Assembly (NCBI RefSeq): GCF_932294415.1
Contig: NC_065536.1
Span: 59,049,354 to 59,113,353, forward strand
DNA from: Quercus robur
Lineage: Eukaryota; Streptophyta; Magnoliopsida; Fagales; Fagaceae
Reading direction: 5' to 3'
Length of the DNA stretch: 64,000 nucleotides
The notes below the pieces were generated by a model. The model was not told where the DNA came from. It worked only from the letters and a program-made list of their open reading frames with translations, and did not search any database. Positions within the stretch are counted from its first letter, which is position 1. Every line of letters begins with the position of its first letter. Of this stretch, positions 50,103 through 60,532 are shown piece after piece. A program made the translations under genes and the position numbers.

Positions 50103-51186
50103 TTTTTGTACTTGGTTTCCCCACAGGCTTGAGTCCGAGGACCATGCAATGCCTTGGTTCTGTCCAAAACTTTTTTGCACTTGGTTTCCCCATAGGCTTG
50201 AGTCCGAGGACCATGCAATGCCTTGGTTCTGTCCAAAATTTTTTTTTTGTATTTGGTTTCCCCATAAGCTTGAGTCCGAGGACCATGCAATGCCTTGGTT
50301 CTGTCCAAAACTTTTTTTTTGTATTTGGTTTCCCCATAGGCTTGAGTCCGAGGACCATGCAATGCCTTGGTTCTGTCCAAAACTTTTTTTTTGTATTTGG
50401 TTTCCCCATAGGCTTGAGTCCGAGGACCATGCAAGGCCTTGGTTCTGTCCAAAACTTTTCTTTGTATTTGGTTTCCCCATAGGCTTGAGTCCGAGGACCA
50501 TGCAAGGCCTTGGTTCTGTCCAAAACTTTTCTGTTGTATTTGGTTTCCCCATAGGCTTGAGTCCGAGGACCATGCAATGCCTTGGTTCTGTCCAAAACTT
50601 TTTTGTTGTATTTGGTTTCCCCATAGGCTTGAGTCCGAGGACCATGCAATGCCTTGGTTCTGTCCAAAACTTTTTTTTTTTTTTTTTTGTATTTGGTTTC
50701 TCCATAGGCTTGAGTCCGAGGACCATGCAAGGCCTTGGTTCTGTCCAAAACTTTTCTGTTGTATTTGGTTTCCCCATAGGCTTGAGTCCGAGGACCATGC
50801 AATGCCTTGGTTCTGTCCAAAACTTTTTTTTGTATTTGGTTTCCCCATAGGCTTGAGTCCGAGGACCATGCAATGCCTTGGTTCTGTCCAAAACTTTTTT
50901 TTTGTATTTGGTTTCCCCATAGGCTTGAATCCGAGGACCATGCAATGCCTTGGTTCTGTCCAAAACTTTTTTTGTATTTGGTTTCCCCATAGGCTTGAGT
51001 CCGAGGACCATGCAATGCCTTGGTTCTGTCCAAAAAAAATTTTTTGTATTTGGTTTCCCCATAGGCTTGAGTCCGAGGACCATGCAATGCCTTGGTTCTG
51101 TCCAAAATTTTTTTTTTTTTGTATTTGGTTTCCCCATAGGCTTGAGTCCGAGGACCATGCAATGCCTTGGTTCTGTCCAAAACTTA
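50103..51186 (-). repeat. Tandem array, 15 copies of a roughly 70-bp unit
   Basis: The unit is a T run of variable length, GTATTTGGTTTCCCCATAGG, CTTGAGTCCGAGGACCATGC, AA[T/G]GCCTTGGTTCTGTCC, AAAA. I count 15 copies by the CCGAGGACCATGCA word. Copies with AAGGCC instead of AATGCC are at units 5, 6 and 9, so blocks rather than single units may have been copied. Because the unit lacks stops in several frames it creates false open frames of 250-390 codons on both strands. Confidence 0.92.
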
Positions 51187-51447
51187 TAAGATCTTTTTTT
51201 TTTGAAGTAGTCTTTTCTCTATACTGATTTATTTTTCAAAGGTCGGCCCATAAGCCAGGGAGGGAGGAGTTGGCTCGAGGCCGGAAGCCCCTAGAGCTGC
51301 CCGCTCCGTTAGCAGTGCAAGGCGTAACCCCTAGCAGAGGCTTATGGCGGAGCAACAACTGTACGTCGCCGGAGATGGGAAAAACTCGTGAATCTCTGCT
51401 TGCTGGAGAGCTGACTCATGCGCCACCCGTGCCAACGCGCAAGCCTT

Positions 51448-51463
51448 CCCACAGACGGCGCCA
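51448..51463 (-). other. tRNA primer binding site of the coding-less element
   Basis: On the minus strand the LTR end ..CCCTACA is followed by AT and then TGGCGCCGTCTGTGGG. TGGCGCC matches a tRNA 3' end GGCGCCA, and the site is a close relative of the one at 30743-30760. Confidence 0.75.
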
Positions 51464-51465
51464 AT

Positions 51466-52218
51466 TGTAGGGACACGATTCTCAAGCGGTCCAACGATGA
51501 CGTTGGGCTCGCACGTGATGGATCCCTCACAATAAATTTTGTAGAGAGTGGGCTTGAAAGGCTGGAGTTGGGTCACGGGACGTTAGTACAGGCCGGACAT
51601 TAGATAAACTTAGACTGGAAAAGGCTTTAGTCCGGTTATCTAAGCCCATTAACTTTACAAATTGAGGGATTGGGCTCCTCGGATCCTGTCCGAGGAGCAC
51701 TAGTATTTTTCTCCGGTTACCCGTCGATGGGTTTTCCATGGTGGAGCACATATACTATCCGGGCGTTCTCATTCCTGGAGTATTTTCCAGGGAGTGAGAT
51801 GGGGGATCTCTTCCTTATTAGTTTACCTTTCCTTTTATACTAGCCTACGCTTGTTGTCCCCCGTCCACGTGTAGGGTCGATCTTTCCAGGACAGAGATTT
51901 GTCCCATCAGTCTAATCCCGAAATTGTGGGAGATGGTCAATAAAGCCTAAGAATCCGGCTCTGTTAGGTGTGGTGTCATGTCAATGAAGGGTATTAAAGA
52001 CTATTTCCCTGAGATATTTTCTGATCTTTTAAGTTTGCTTGTATTCCACTTTCATCAATGAGATTCTGGGTCTTCCGAGGACTGAGCGGTTCTCGGACGT
52101 ATCTTCGGGCCACTTCGGGCTTCCTATTTTTGGACTTGGGCCCTGGCCTCCTTTAGTTTGGGGCCTGTGGATTCCCTATAAGCGAGTGAGCCGAGCCCAT
52201 AAACTATTGGGCCCCACA
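51466..52218 (-). repeat. 5' LTR (right) of the coding-less element
   Basis: 753 bp, same length as the left LTR, with the same ends. It directly adjoins the primer site and, on the other side, the GATAT target duplication. Confidence 0.92.
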
Positions 52219-52416
52219 GATATATATAATAAGGATTAAATACGTAGTTTACCCTTTTTTTTTTAATTTATGCAGGTTGAGATTGTTAAAAACTTGTTAT
52301 TGTTCAGTGAAACTACAACAATACTTTTTATATAAATCAGATTATATTTCTCATTTGCTCTACACTTGAAAGTTATTTTTTATTTTAGTCTTTATAAATA
52401 TATTGTTTGATTAAAA

Positions 52417-52712
52417 ATGTCTACTAGAAAATATGCATCTGAAAAACTTAAAAAAAGAAAAAAGAAAAAGAAAAATTAATTGCGTCTCAAAAAGGATAAA
52501 TGGATAAATTTGTTATTAGTAATAAACAAAATATAACACAAAATTTAGATGAAAATGTCACAAATGTGTAAGAAATTCACCAAAATAATTTAGAAGAAAA
52601 TGATGTTCAATTTTGCAATACAACAAATCTTGATAATGAGCTTCAAAATAATTTAGAAGAAAATGAAAATAATGATGAAAAATATAATATAAAAATATTA
52701 AATAAACATTAA
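52417..52712 (+). pseudogene. Remnant of hAT transposase N-terminus (copy B)
   Basis: ATG followed by STRKYASEKLKK and a lysine run, then a stop; after frame changes an Asn/Glu/Asp-rich stretch continues (DKFVISNKQN, NLDENVTN, QNNLEENDVQF). It matches the fragment at 278-576 and looks like the first part of a ZMYM/TTF-like hAT transposase. Compared with copy A, two codons (GGATAT) are missing after GCATCT. The upstream CT-rich segment 45590-45730 may be the old first, non-coding exon of the same gene. Confidence 0.5.
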
Positions 52713-52791
52713 TTTAATTAATATATAAGTATAAAAAATGCCTCATTTTTAATTCTCACCTTAGGCCCCAAAATGTCTAGGGCCGCCCCTG

Positions 52792-53772
52792 TTTCCCTCT
52801 CATCCTCTCTCTGCCTCAACCCACGTCACACCGTGCTCCATGGCTGACCGCCAAGCTCTCCTTCTAAACCTTCATGGCCGGAGCTTTTCAAGCTCATCAT
52901 CTCCAACCTCGCACCACTGCCGAAACCCAACCAAAATCAAATCACGACTATCACCACGGCCAAAACCCAGCCAAAATCAAATCGCAACAAAAACTCAAAA
53001 GCCCACCAAATCATAAATTAAATCACACTCACCGAAATCAAAGTACAAAACCCACAAAACAACCAAAATTACAAAATGAAAACACTGAAAGTGAACCCAC
53101 CGTTAAAAAAAACATATATTGGTTTTGTTATTATATTTTAGAAGAAGAATCATCTTGTTGAACTAATTTTAGATCCAAATTAATCAAACACATACTACAA
53201 GCAAGAATGATAGACTGAAAACAAAGCAAAAAAAATGGTATTTCCTAGAAAAGTGTTTTCAGAAAATAGAAAGGGTAAGCAAAATATAAAAACTATTTGC
53301 TTCATAATCTCAAATAAATAAATAAATAACCAAAAATCACACACCATAATCTGGTGAAGTCTCGTGAGCCACAATTTCACCTAAGAGGGTCGTCTGAGTT
53401 GAGAGAAAGAGATTTTCATAGTCTTTAGCTCGGCAGCATAATCTTCGATTTCCTTTCTTGATGTGGCTTTCGCTTGATCCTCTCTTGTCAGCCTAGACGA
53501 CGTATAAAAAGAAATAAAAGGAAGAAGAACAAAGCATCGCGTAAAAAAGAAGAAAAGAAAAATGGTGAGAGAAGAAATACGAACTGAGATCAAGTGCACT
53601 GCCGTAGGTATTTTTTTACATTTTTTACTCTCTTTTTTTAACTTTTTAACTCTCCTTTAATATATTTTATTTAATGGTTGAGATTGAAAGTTATTTTTTC
53701 AACTTTTAATCTCAACCATTAATTACAATTGCATCAGGGCATTGAACCTGAATCTGAAAAAGACAAAGAGAC
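52792..53772. other. Captured host-like sequence between two hAT right ends
   Basis: This non-TE-like segment begins immediately after the internal terminus. It holds GGCTGACCGCCAAGCTCTCC (copy A shares it at about 90-200), and an exon-like minus-strand block at 53385-53490 bordered by AG and GT (reading LTREDQAKATSRKEIEDYA..), overlapped on the plus strand by a frame starting ATGGTGAGAGAAGAAATACG at 53561. I do not recognise either protein. Capture of genomic DNA by a transposon with two usable right ends would explain it. Confidence 0.4.
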
Positions 53773-54613
53773 TTACACATACACATACACATACACATAT
53801 ACATACATAAGCACACATACAAATACATAAGCACGCATAAACACATACATATACACATAAACATACATAAATATAAGCACGCATAAACACATACACATAC
53901 ACATACACATACAAATACACATAAACATACATACACATACACATAAATATACATATACATAAACATAAACACACATACACATAAACACGTATAAACTCAC
54001 ATAAACGTAAACATACACACACATAAACTTAAATATAAACATAAACACACATAAAGGCTCAATTTAGTACACCAAAGTAACTTACGAAATTGTTTAAGGA
54101 TTGATGTTAATTTGCAATTTTTTCCAGTCTATATAAAGGTTTAATTTTTCTCAGTCTGTATGTGTGTTTATGTCTATGTGTGTGTGTTTATGTTTGTTTG
54201 TTTTTATTTATGTTTGTTTATGCGTGTTTATGTGTATGTGTGTTTATGTTTTTTTGTTTTTGTGTATGTTTGTTTGTGTTTGTGTTCATGTATATTTATG
54301 TGTATGTGTGTTTATGTTTATATTTATATTTATATACATAAACATACACACATAAATAAACATGCATAAACATAAATGAACATAAACATAAACATACACA
54401 TAAACACACATAAACATACACATACACATACATAAACATACACACATACATAAACATATATAAACATAAATGAACATAAATATAAACACACATGCACATA
54501 CACATAAGCATAAACATACACATAAACATACACATACATACACATAAACATACATATACACATATACACTCATACACATACACATACATAAACACACATA
54601 CACATACACATAC
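53773..54613. repeat. CATACA/CATAAA satellite with strand switches, 840 bp
   Basis: Three arrays: 53773-54050 in ACATACACATA orientation, 54155-54332 in the reverse orientation (TGTGTTTATG), and 54333-54613 again in the first orientation. A 100-bp non-repeat spacer (54051-54150) separates the first two. The unit is loose, mixing ACATAC, ACACAT and ATAAAC. All open frames here are products of the repeat. Confidence 0.9.
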
Positions 54614-54831
54614 GTTTTTAGTTCTCGCCTTAGGCCCTAAAATGTCTAGGGCCGCCCTTGCACCAAATAATTCAATTTCTGTTATATTGAGATCAGAAAC
54701 TTAGTCCCAACAAAAGGCATGAACAACCCAATTTATATATAAATTCATTGAAGAGTGAACAAACCCAACAAAAAATAGTGAAAAATAAATAAATACTCAC
54801 GAACTCTGAGTCGCAGCACTGGCACAGTTGT

Positions 54832-54865
<34 letters not shown>

Positions 54866-54924
54866 ATTGTGTTGAATTAGGGAGTTTCGGATTTATTTTT
54901 ATTTATTTTTTTTAAAAAGTCTAT

Positions 54925-55611
54925 TGTGGGGCCCGGCCCAAAAATGATGGGATATTCCAAGCTCAGGCCCGTCCGAGGAGCGTCCTGTCCAACGAAAAGC
55001 CTCATATGAAGCGCTATTCAACCCCAATAGCGTCAAGGAAACCTGTCCGAGGAGTAACTCCTCCTCGGACATCGCGAAGTCCAGACGAGAAACTTGCCCC
55101 AGCCATTTCAGCTCGTCTTCCCAACATATAAAACGAATTAAATTCAAAATATCTCACGGAAGGCTACCACCACATTAATTGCGCCCCAACCACCCTCTTG
55201 GCCGCATTAATGAGGAAAAGACTCCTGAACAGTACCGCCTTGGCCTCTGCAACTCACAAAGGGTCTGATGAGGGCGTCTGATGGGACAGGTGCTCGAGTG
55301 GATGCTTGGATGATTAACAGGTGTAAGGCTGGGATGAAAAGAAGAAAAATATATAATGTAGTGGAGTCCCTCAAAGAAGGGGACGGGAGAACTGTATCAG
55401 GAACAAAAAAGAAATAAAATCAGACTTGAGAAAGATCCATTCTGGTGTTTTTCTATTTTCCTTTTGCAAACCATACTGCCCAGGCATAAGACCGAACAAG
55501 TTCACTGAGGCCAAGTTCTTTGACCCACCCTCTACAAATAATTATTGTGGGTTGCGCTTTGGGCCAGGGCCTAATCAACACAAGTTGGGCCAGGAAAATC
55601 GTGCAACCACA
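54925..55611 (+). mobile_element. Solo LTR, 687 bp, related to the gypsy LTR
   Basis: Starts TGTGGGGCCCGGCCC and ends TCGTGCAACCACA, with the perfect duplication TCTAT on both sides (54920-54924 and 55612-55616). It shares GGCCGCATTAAT, GATGGGACA, TTCTTTGACCCACxCTCTACAA and the AAAATCGTG end region with the LTR at 29963-30740. It also has the CCGAGGA words of that group. No interior remains, so it arose by LTR-LTR recombination. Confidence 0.9.
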
Positions 55612-55616
55612 TCTAT

Positions 55617-56043
55617 TTTTACTCATTTTAATGGGCTGGGCTGGAAAAAAAGACTCAGCAAGGCCCCCCCCTTTTTTTTTTTTTCATAAAAAAGTTTCGT
55701 TTCAAAGCAGTTATTTTTTCGTCATACGACTTTTCTATTAAATCAATTGATTTATTTGAATAATACGTATGAATAATTTTATATAAAGTGTAACATAGTG
55801 GATTAAAGAAGATTTTTTTTAAAACTGATTTGGAGCTCATTTTTGTCTTTTTCTCAATTTGGGCTCAAAATTGGAGGCCCAATAACCATACCATAACCTA
55901 TTTAATCCCATGTAGTTGGATAGTGTAGAATCTCAGTGGTGTTGGTTAGGTGATCCCATCGCAATTCTATATCATACTCTATTCTATATCAATATGGATC
56001 GATTCAAGGGGTTATGATTTAGGATTGTGATTTTGATAACATT
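55617..56043. other. Spacer, no gene seen
   Basis: A pyrimidine run (CCCCCCC then T run, about 55662-55684) and AT-rich DNA. Nothing recognisable. Confidence 0.5.
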
Positions 56044-56239
56044 AAATTTTTGAGGAATGTTAAGGACACATCTAAATCCACACTCTGTTTATATGTCAAC
56101 TCTTGATTAGATTTCAACATTTTCACATGATCCACTATGTATACTTTGAAAATGCCGAAATCCAATTAGGAATTGACATATAAACAGAGTGTGAATTTGA
56201 GTGTGGGAATGAGTGTGTCCCTAAAATTTCTCTAAATTT
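56044..56239. mobile_element. Foldback MITE, about 196 bp
   Basis: The left half (AAATTTTTGAGG.. GGACACATCTAAATCCACAC, then TGTTTATATGTCAA) pairs with the right half (TTGACATATAAACA, then GTGTGGGAATGAGTGTGTCC.. TCTAAATTT). The whole segment can fold into one long hairpin with a loop near 56120-56150. Confidence 0.75.
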
Positions 56240-57256
56240 TATCATTGCATCCCTATCACATTTATGTTTTGTATTAGTATCGGCGTTTTTTAAATAATCT
56301 CACATTCTCATTCATTTTGAGTCTAATATATACCCATCTGGGTCAGCTCATAGACACAACATATTGGAATTGGGATGCCCATTGGGCTGATCCTTCCTAG
56401 TTGAGCTGACTTTTGTAGTAAACATATGCAAAGGCCCAAGCTTTGACATGTCAAGTCCAATAGCTAAAAGTAAGGCCTTTAGTGGTTGAATGGGCCAAAT
56501 GGAAGCCTAGTTTTATTGAGCCCTAGTGTAAAGTAAGATGCAAGGCACGCACCCAAGTGGAACAAATTTGATTCGGTCGCAAAGAGAATGGGTCCAAAAA
56601 AGGAAAAAAATTACAGTAGGTTTTAAATTCATGGATGTGACAAGTTATTAATGGTGAATGTATAAGAAAATATTATCGGTAGTGGGTTCATATTGGAATT
56701 GATAATATTCTAGCAACTTAGAAATTGTAAAAGCGAAAAAATTATGTGTCTAAACGAAAAATGATCTTGACATTTAAAATAGATCTATTTTATGGTTTAG
56801 ATTATATATTACAAATGTAAATGTGAATTCATTGCCACATCATTTTAAAATCTTAAATGATGTGGTCATGTGATAATCTATATATTGTTAGAATTAGAAA
56901 ATAAAATGTTAACTGTGAAATAAATTGATCTTCATTTGAAACGGAGAGGCATGAACTTATGCAATAGAGGGACAAGGAGATAACAAGTAATAATGGATTA
57001 GTCTAGTACTCTCCAACTCTTTTGCCCATTTATTTGTATAAGGGTTTCCTTTTTTTCTTTTCATTGTAAATAAAAATATTTGTATCCAACTTTGTGTTTT
57101 CTGACACAACAATAATAACAACAAAATCTTAGTCTCAAATTTTGTATTGATTATACATGTATTCGGACAAAAAGTAAGAATATTTCTTTGTACACTTGTT
57201 TAATGGTGAGTGTTATAAATCATTAAATAAGCATAAAATATATATTTGCTACTACC
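56240..57256. other. Intergenic, no gene seen
   Basis: AT-rich DNA; no coding or RNA feature recognised. Confidence 0.5.
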
Positions 57257-58115
57257 AAGCCAGCCCTGGGCCTAGGCCGCTGCCTAGGGCCCCTTACTAG
57301 AGGAAGGCCCCAAATTTTGGGCAAAGACTGATATATTTAAAAAAAAAAAATTTTGGAGAAATTGGAAAAAAAAATTAGTCTTATAATTTTCCTCTACTTT
57401 TAAGAAGTCACTAAGTATTGAGTAATGCGCTAGAAATAATACAACTTTAAATACATCAGTCTTACAAATAAAGTAATGCTATAGTTTTACAAATTATTTT
57501 ACAAACTGTTGTTGTGGCCAACTTCTTACTGATTCTCATTTGGGCCCACCGATAACATCACTTTTTTATTTATTTATAATCATTCACCACATTATCAGTT
57601 TATAAAAGTTTTTGTAAAAGAATTTGTATTTCTAGCATTTTCCCTTACAAATATATGTATCACTAATCGCAAGAAATAATTCAGATAGGAAAATATTAGA
57701 AATATTATTAATTTTATTTGAAAACTTTACAAATTGATGTGACAATTAATATGATATGTGGACGTCAATTACCTATTAAATGTATTTTTGAATTATTTTT
57801 TGTGATTAATGATACATCTTTGTAAGTCTTATGTTGCAGAATTTATAATATTCGTAACGTCATCCATTCAAATACTTGTTTATTATCTTTTTAAAGTATC
57901 ACTAAGCGCATTCATTTTTACATTGTTTGAAAGTAAAATTTATTATAGCTTTAACATTTTCCCAAAAAAAAGCATATTACAAAATAAAAGGAATATATTT
58001 TTGTTATAAAGAAATTATGATATTAAATGCTAGTTAAATATTATTTAAGTGTTAACAAAAATGCCTCATTTATATATATCGTCTTAGGCCTCGAAATTTA
58101 TTGGGTCGTCCTTGG
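57257..58115. mobile_element. Degenerate hAT-type element related to the compound element
   Basis: The left end CCAGCCCTGGGCCTAGGCCG and the right end ..GGCCTCGAAATTTATTGGG TCGTCCTTGG share the 'GGCCTxG..AAATTT.. GGGxCGxCC' layout of the ends at 45323 and 54660. The flanking octamers CTACTACC and CTACTTAC match at 6 of 8. The interior is AT-rich with no protein. Confidence 0.5.
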
Positions 58116-58333
58116 CTACTTACTCGTATCATTTTCACAAATCGAGAAAGTAAAAGAATGATTAAAAAGAGGGAACCAAAAGAAAGAAGAACTTGTCTAT
58201 CTTATCTAGAAAAGTTTGTTGCGTACAGTTTTGTATCGAGCTAAGCTAGCAAGAGATCCTTTTTTTTTTTTTTTTTTTTTTTGACTTAATCTTTCATGCT
58301 GTCTATAGTGTAATTAATTCACATAATTATAAG
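58116..58333. repeat. Spacer with a T run
   Basis: T run of about 24 bases at 58259-58282. No gene. Confidence 0.6.
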
Positions 58334-58974
58334 TGTACGGTCCCTAACATCCAAGTCTATTTGGGCCTTGGGTCATGGATCAATAGTATGGCCCAAGGGT
58401 CCAACTTTCGTTCCGCTCGGGATCCCGACCTGAGCCTACAATAACTACGAGCCTAAGTTGGGTGTTGTTCAAATGCCTGATAAGCGGACAACGGATTTCA
58501 GCTCACATATTGCTCGGCAAGTCATTCCCGAACAATATGCAAATGTTCGGTTACATCGCCCTGTGAGTGATCAGCAGGGCCTTAGGAAACTTCATCGCCG
58601 AGCACACTTGCTGTAGTGGGAATCATTTCCAAAGCCACTCACACCTAAACATCCACTTAAAATTAACGACATTGGACCTCTCATTGCACTAGTTTAAAGG
58701 TAATGATAATCCCCTCATTAATAATTGGCTATAAATAGGAGAAACTAAAGAATGAAGAGGGGGATGCAATTTTGTGGAGAGAAAAGAGGAAGAGAAAGAG
58801 AGTCTGAGAGGAAGAAACATAGAGAAAAAGAGAAAAGTGATTTTATTGAGTCTCTAAATCTAGAACGACTCAAAGTAGGATACCTAAACCCACCATATAA
58901 ATAAGTTATAAGACCAAGTAGGGGTTTAGCCCAAGTAGGGATTTGACCCAGTAACCCTGTTTTTGGCGCGCACA
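58334..58974 (+). mobile_element. Solo LTR, 641 bp
   Basis: Starts TGTACGGTCCCTAACATCC and ends TTTTTGGCGCGCACA. ATAAG is duplicated exactly on both sides (58329-58333 and 58975-58979). A TATAAATAGGAG box at 58731 is followed by a purine-rich transcribed region and a candidate 3' end. The sequence is not obviously related to the other LTRs in the window, so it is from another family. Confidence 0.88.
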
Positions 58975-58979
58975 ATAAG

Positions 58980-59698
58980 TTAACTATCAAGTTTAATAAA
59001 TTTAAATTATGATATATGGTAGTCATTACCCGTACCTCTGCTGACATATATTTATTTTAAGATTACTTTCTTTTTAGAACGTTTTATGATAATAATAATT
59101 CGGTCTTGTCAACACGTATTAAGTTATTAACCTGTCTCTTTCTCAAAAAAGAAAAGAAAAGAAAAAGAAAAAGATATTAGTCTGTCCAGGTTCCAAGAAT
59201 GCTGTTTGTAACAATTAAAAAAGAAGAAGTAAATAAATACATCAGCAATGACGAGGAAGGAATGCGTACTCAATCAGTAGTTATATAAAATAGAGAAGAT
59301 TTATATCCATACCTTTTTCATTATAAATCATAAATGGTAATTTATTTTTGGTTTTAATTTGAATATCAATAATAACCTGTAACAACCTATCATTTAGAAT
59401 TTATTGTAAAAATATTGTAGACAAAACATTTTTTTATAAAATATGTATAAGCATTAGTATATATGTAACTCAAAACATAAATTATTATAATAATAAAAAA
59501 AAAAACTTTGGCAAAGAAAGTCAATTTTGATTTATTAAATTTTAGAATTTTAATTATATTTCCAAGCATCCTACGTACCAAGATGGAATAGGTGAGCAGG
59601 TCACCTGATTTTAACAATTTAGTTTTATCTAACAAATTTTTCCTGGTCTAGTGGTAATTTCCCCCTAGGCTATATTTATTAAAGAATGAGTTTTTTTT

Positions 59699-59729
<31 letters not shown>

Positions 59730-60081
59730 GAAATCCTTTATGCTCTGATCGTATCTCATACGACCTGACGCAAGAGATACTTTCTCATTTTTTTGCTATA
59801 ATTTTCAAACTCAAACCATCAAGTAATTGCTAGAAAAGCAAATGAATTAAGCAATAAACCTAGGTTCATCTATCTTACTTAAAGAAAAGAAAAAGAAAAG
59901 AAGAGTTTGTTGACTCCTACCATATCTATAATAAAGATTACATCGTTAAAAAAAGATAATGTCAATTGTTAGATGAGTAACGTGAATTAGATTATATAAG
60001 ATCCTCTTTTTTAATGTCTTCATTAATTATATTACTCTTATTATTATATAGAATAATAATTACGATCATGCATGGGTTTAG

Positions 60082-60122
<41 letters not shown>

Positions 60123-60197
60123 TATAATCTTCTCAAACCCAGCACATTGTTAGAAAGTCAAAACCTAACTCCAACAGTTTGAGCCTTGCTTTACAAA
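58980..60197. other. Intergenic, no gene seen
   Basis: AT-rich DNA with A/G-rich tract at 59150-59175, a T/G homopolymer junction at 59691-59730 and a (TA)n run at 60081-60126. No gene. Confidence 0.5.
59691..59730 (+). repeat. T18-G22 homopolymer junction
   Basis: Eighteen T are followed directly by 22 G. Long pure G runs are rare in plant DNA; the run could form a G-quadruplex or be a sequencing or assembly product. Confidence 0.9.
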
Positions 60198-60363
60198 GGG
60201 TCTGTTTAGGATCTGTTTATTTTGTTAAAATTGAAAATTTTTTGTTGAAAGTATTATAGATAGAGGTAAATGTTAGTTAAAATGGTATAATGAGACTCAT
60301 GAATAGTAACAAAAATAAGCTAAATAGTAAAATAAGTTGGCAAAAAAATAAGCTAGCCAAACA
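60198..60363. mobile_element. Small MITE, same family as in MRPL47 intron 2
   Basis: Starts GGGTCTGTTTAGGATCTG and ends AATAAGCTAGCCAAAC, with internal ATGAATAGTA, in parallel with 4369-4565. The ends are imperfect inverted repeats. Confidence 0.6.
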
Positions 60364-60532
60364 TATACATAATTTGGAAAATCAGCTTTTATCGTACTGG
60401 TTGGTTATGTGGGTGATGAGGATAGTGATAAACAACAGGATTAATCTTGTGCAGTAAACTTGGTTATAGATTATGTAGAAGTAGAAATATTTTAAGGCCT
60501 ATATTATATCTAGCTAGCATCGAATGCAATAA

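Larger units (their letters stand above)
46345..52218 (-). mobile_element. Intact coding-less LTR element (LARD-like), 5.87 kb
   Basis: Two 753-bp LTRs flank a 4.37-kb interior, and GATAT is duplicated exactly on both sides (46340-46344 and 52219-52223). The primer site lies beside the right LTR and a purine-rich tract beside the left, so the element reads on the minus strand. No gag, protease, reverse transcriptase or integrase motif occurs in any frame. The LTRs differ at only about ten positions that I can count, so insertion is recent. The interior carries two tandem arrays of a related unit. Confidence 0.9.
46008..52254. mobile_element. Small foldback element, split by the LTR element
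   Basis: Ends AGTAAACTACATATATGG (46009) and ..ATACGTAGTTTACCC (52240-52254) are inverted repeats, set in T runs on both sides. Inside, CAATTTGGTCC words on the left pair with GGACCAAATTG words at 46290-46340. Without the insertion at 46345-52218 it would be about 370 bp. It resembles common plant foldback MITEs with GGTCC-type interiors. Confidence 0.55.
45323..54660 (+). mobile_element. Compound hAT element with nested insertions (copy B)
   Basis: The left end CAGGGCCGGCCCTTCCC and the right end ..TCTAGGGCCGCCCTTG are inverted at the outer 10-12 bases. The flanking octamers CACCAAAC (45315-45322) and CACCAAAT (54661-54668) match at 7 of 8, as expected for hAT. A second copy of the right terminus (TAGGGCCGCCCCTG) lies at 52780-52791 and has no matching flank, so it is internal. 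Without the LTR element the unit is about 3.4 kb. It contains a transposase N-terminal remnant (52417), captured sequence (52792-53770) and a CATACA satellite. Position 1-1422 is a second copy in inverted orientation. Confidence 0.7.

Noticed and set aside
50103..51186. Possible CRISPR array because of regular spacing
   Set aside because: The whole unit is repeated, there are no unique spacers, and it lies inside a plant retroelement.
49977..51227. Long open frames (250-390 codons) with many repeats on both strands
   Set aside because: They are created by the 70-bp tandem array, appear in several frames on both strands at once, shift frame with the T-run length, and end in unrelated sequence. 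Not proteins.
52787..52799. The inner terminus at 52791 as the true right end of copy B
   Set aside because: The octamer that follows (TTTCCCTC) does not match the left flank CACCAAAC, while the outer end at 54660 is followed by CACCAAAT. Copy A also continues past the inner terminus.
53712..54609. Frames rich in Tyr, Val, Cys and Met
   Set aside because: They are translations of the CATACA/TGTATG satellite in different frames.
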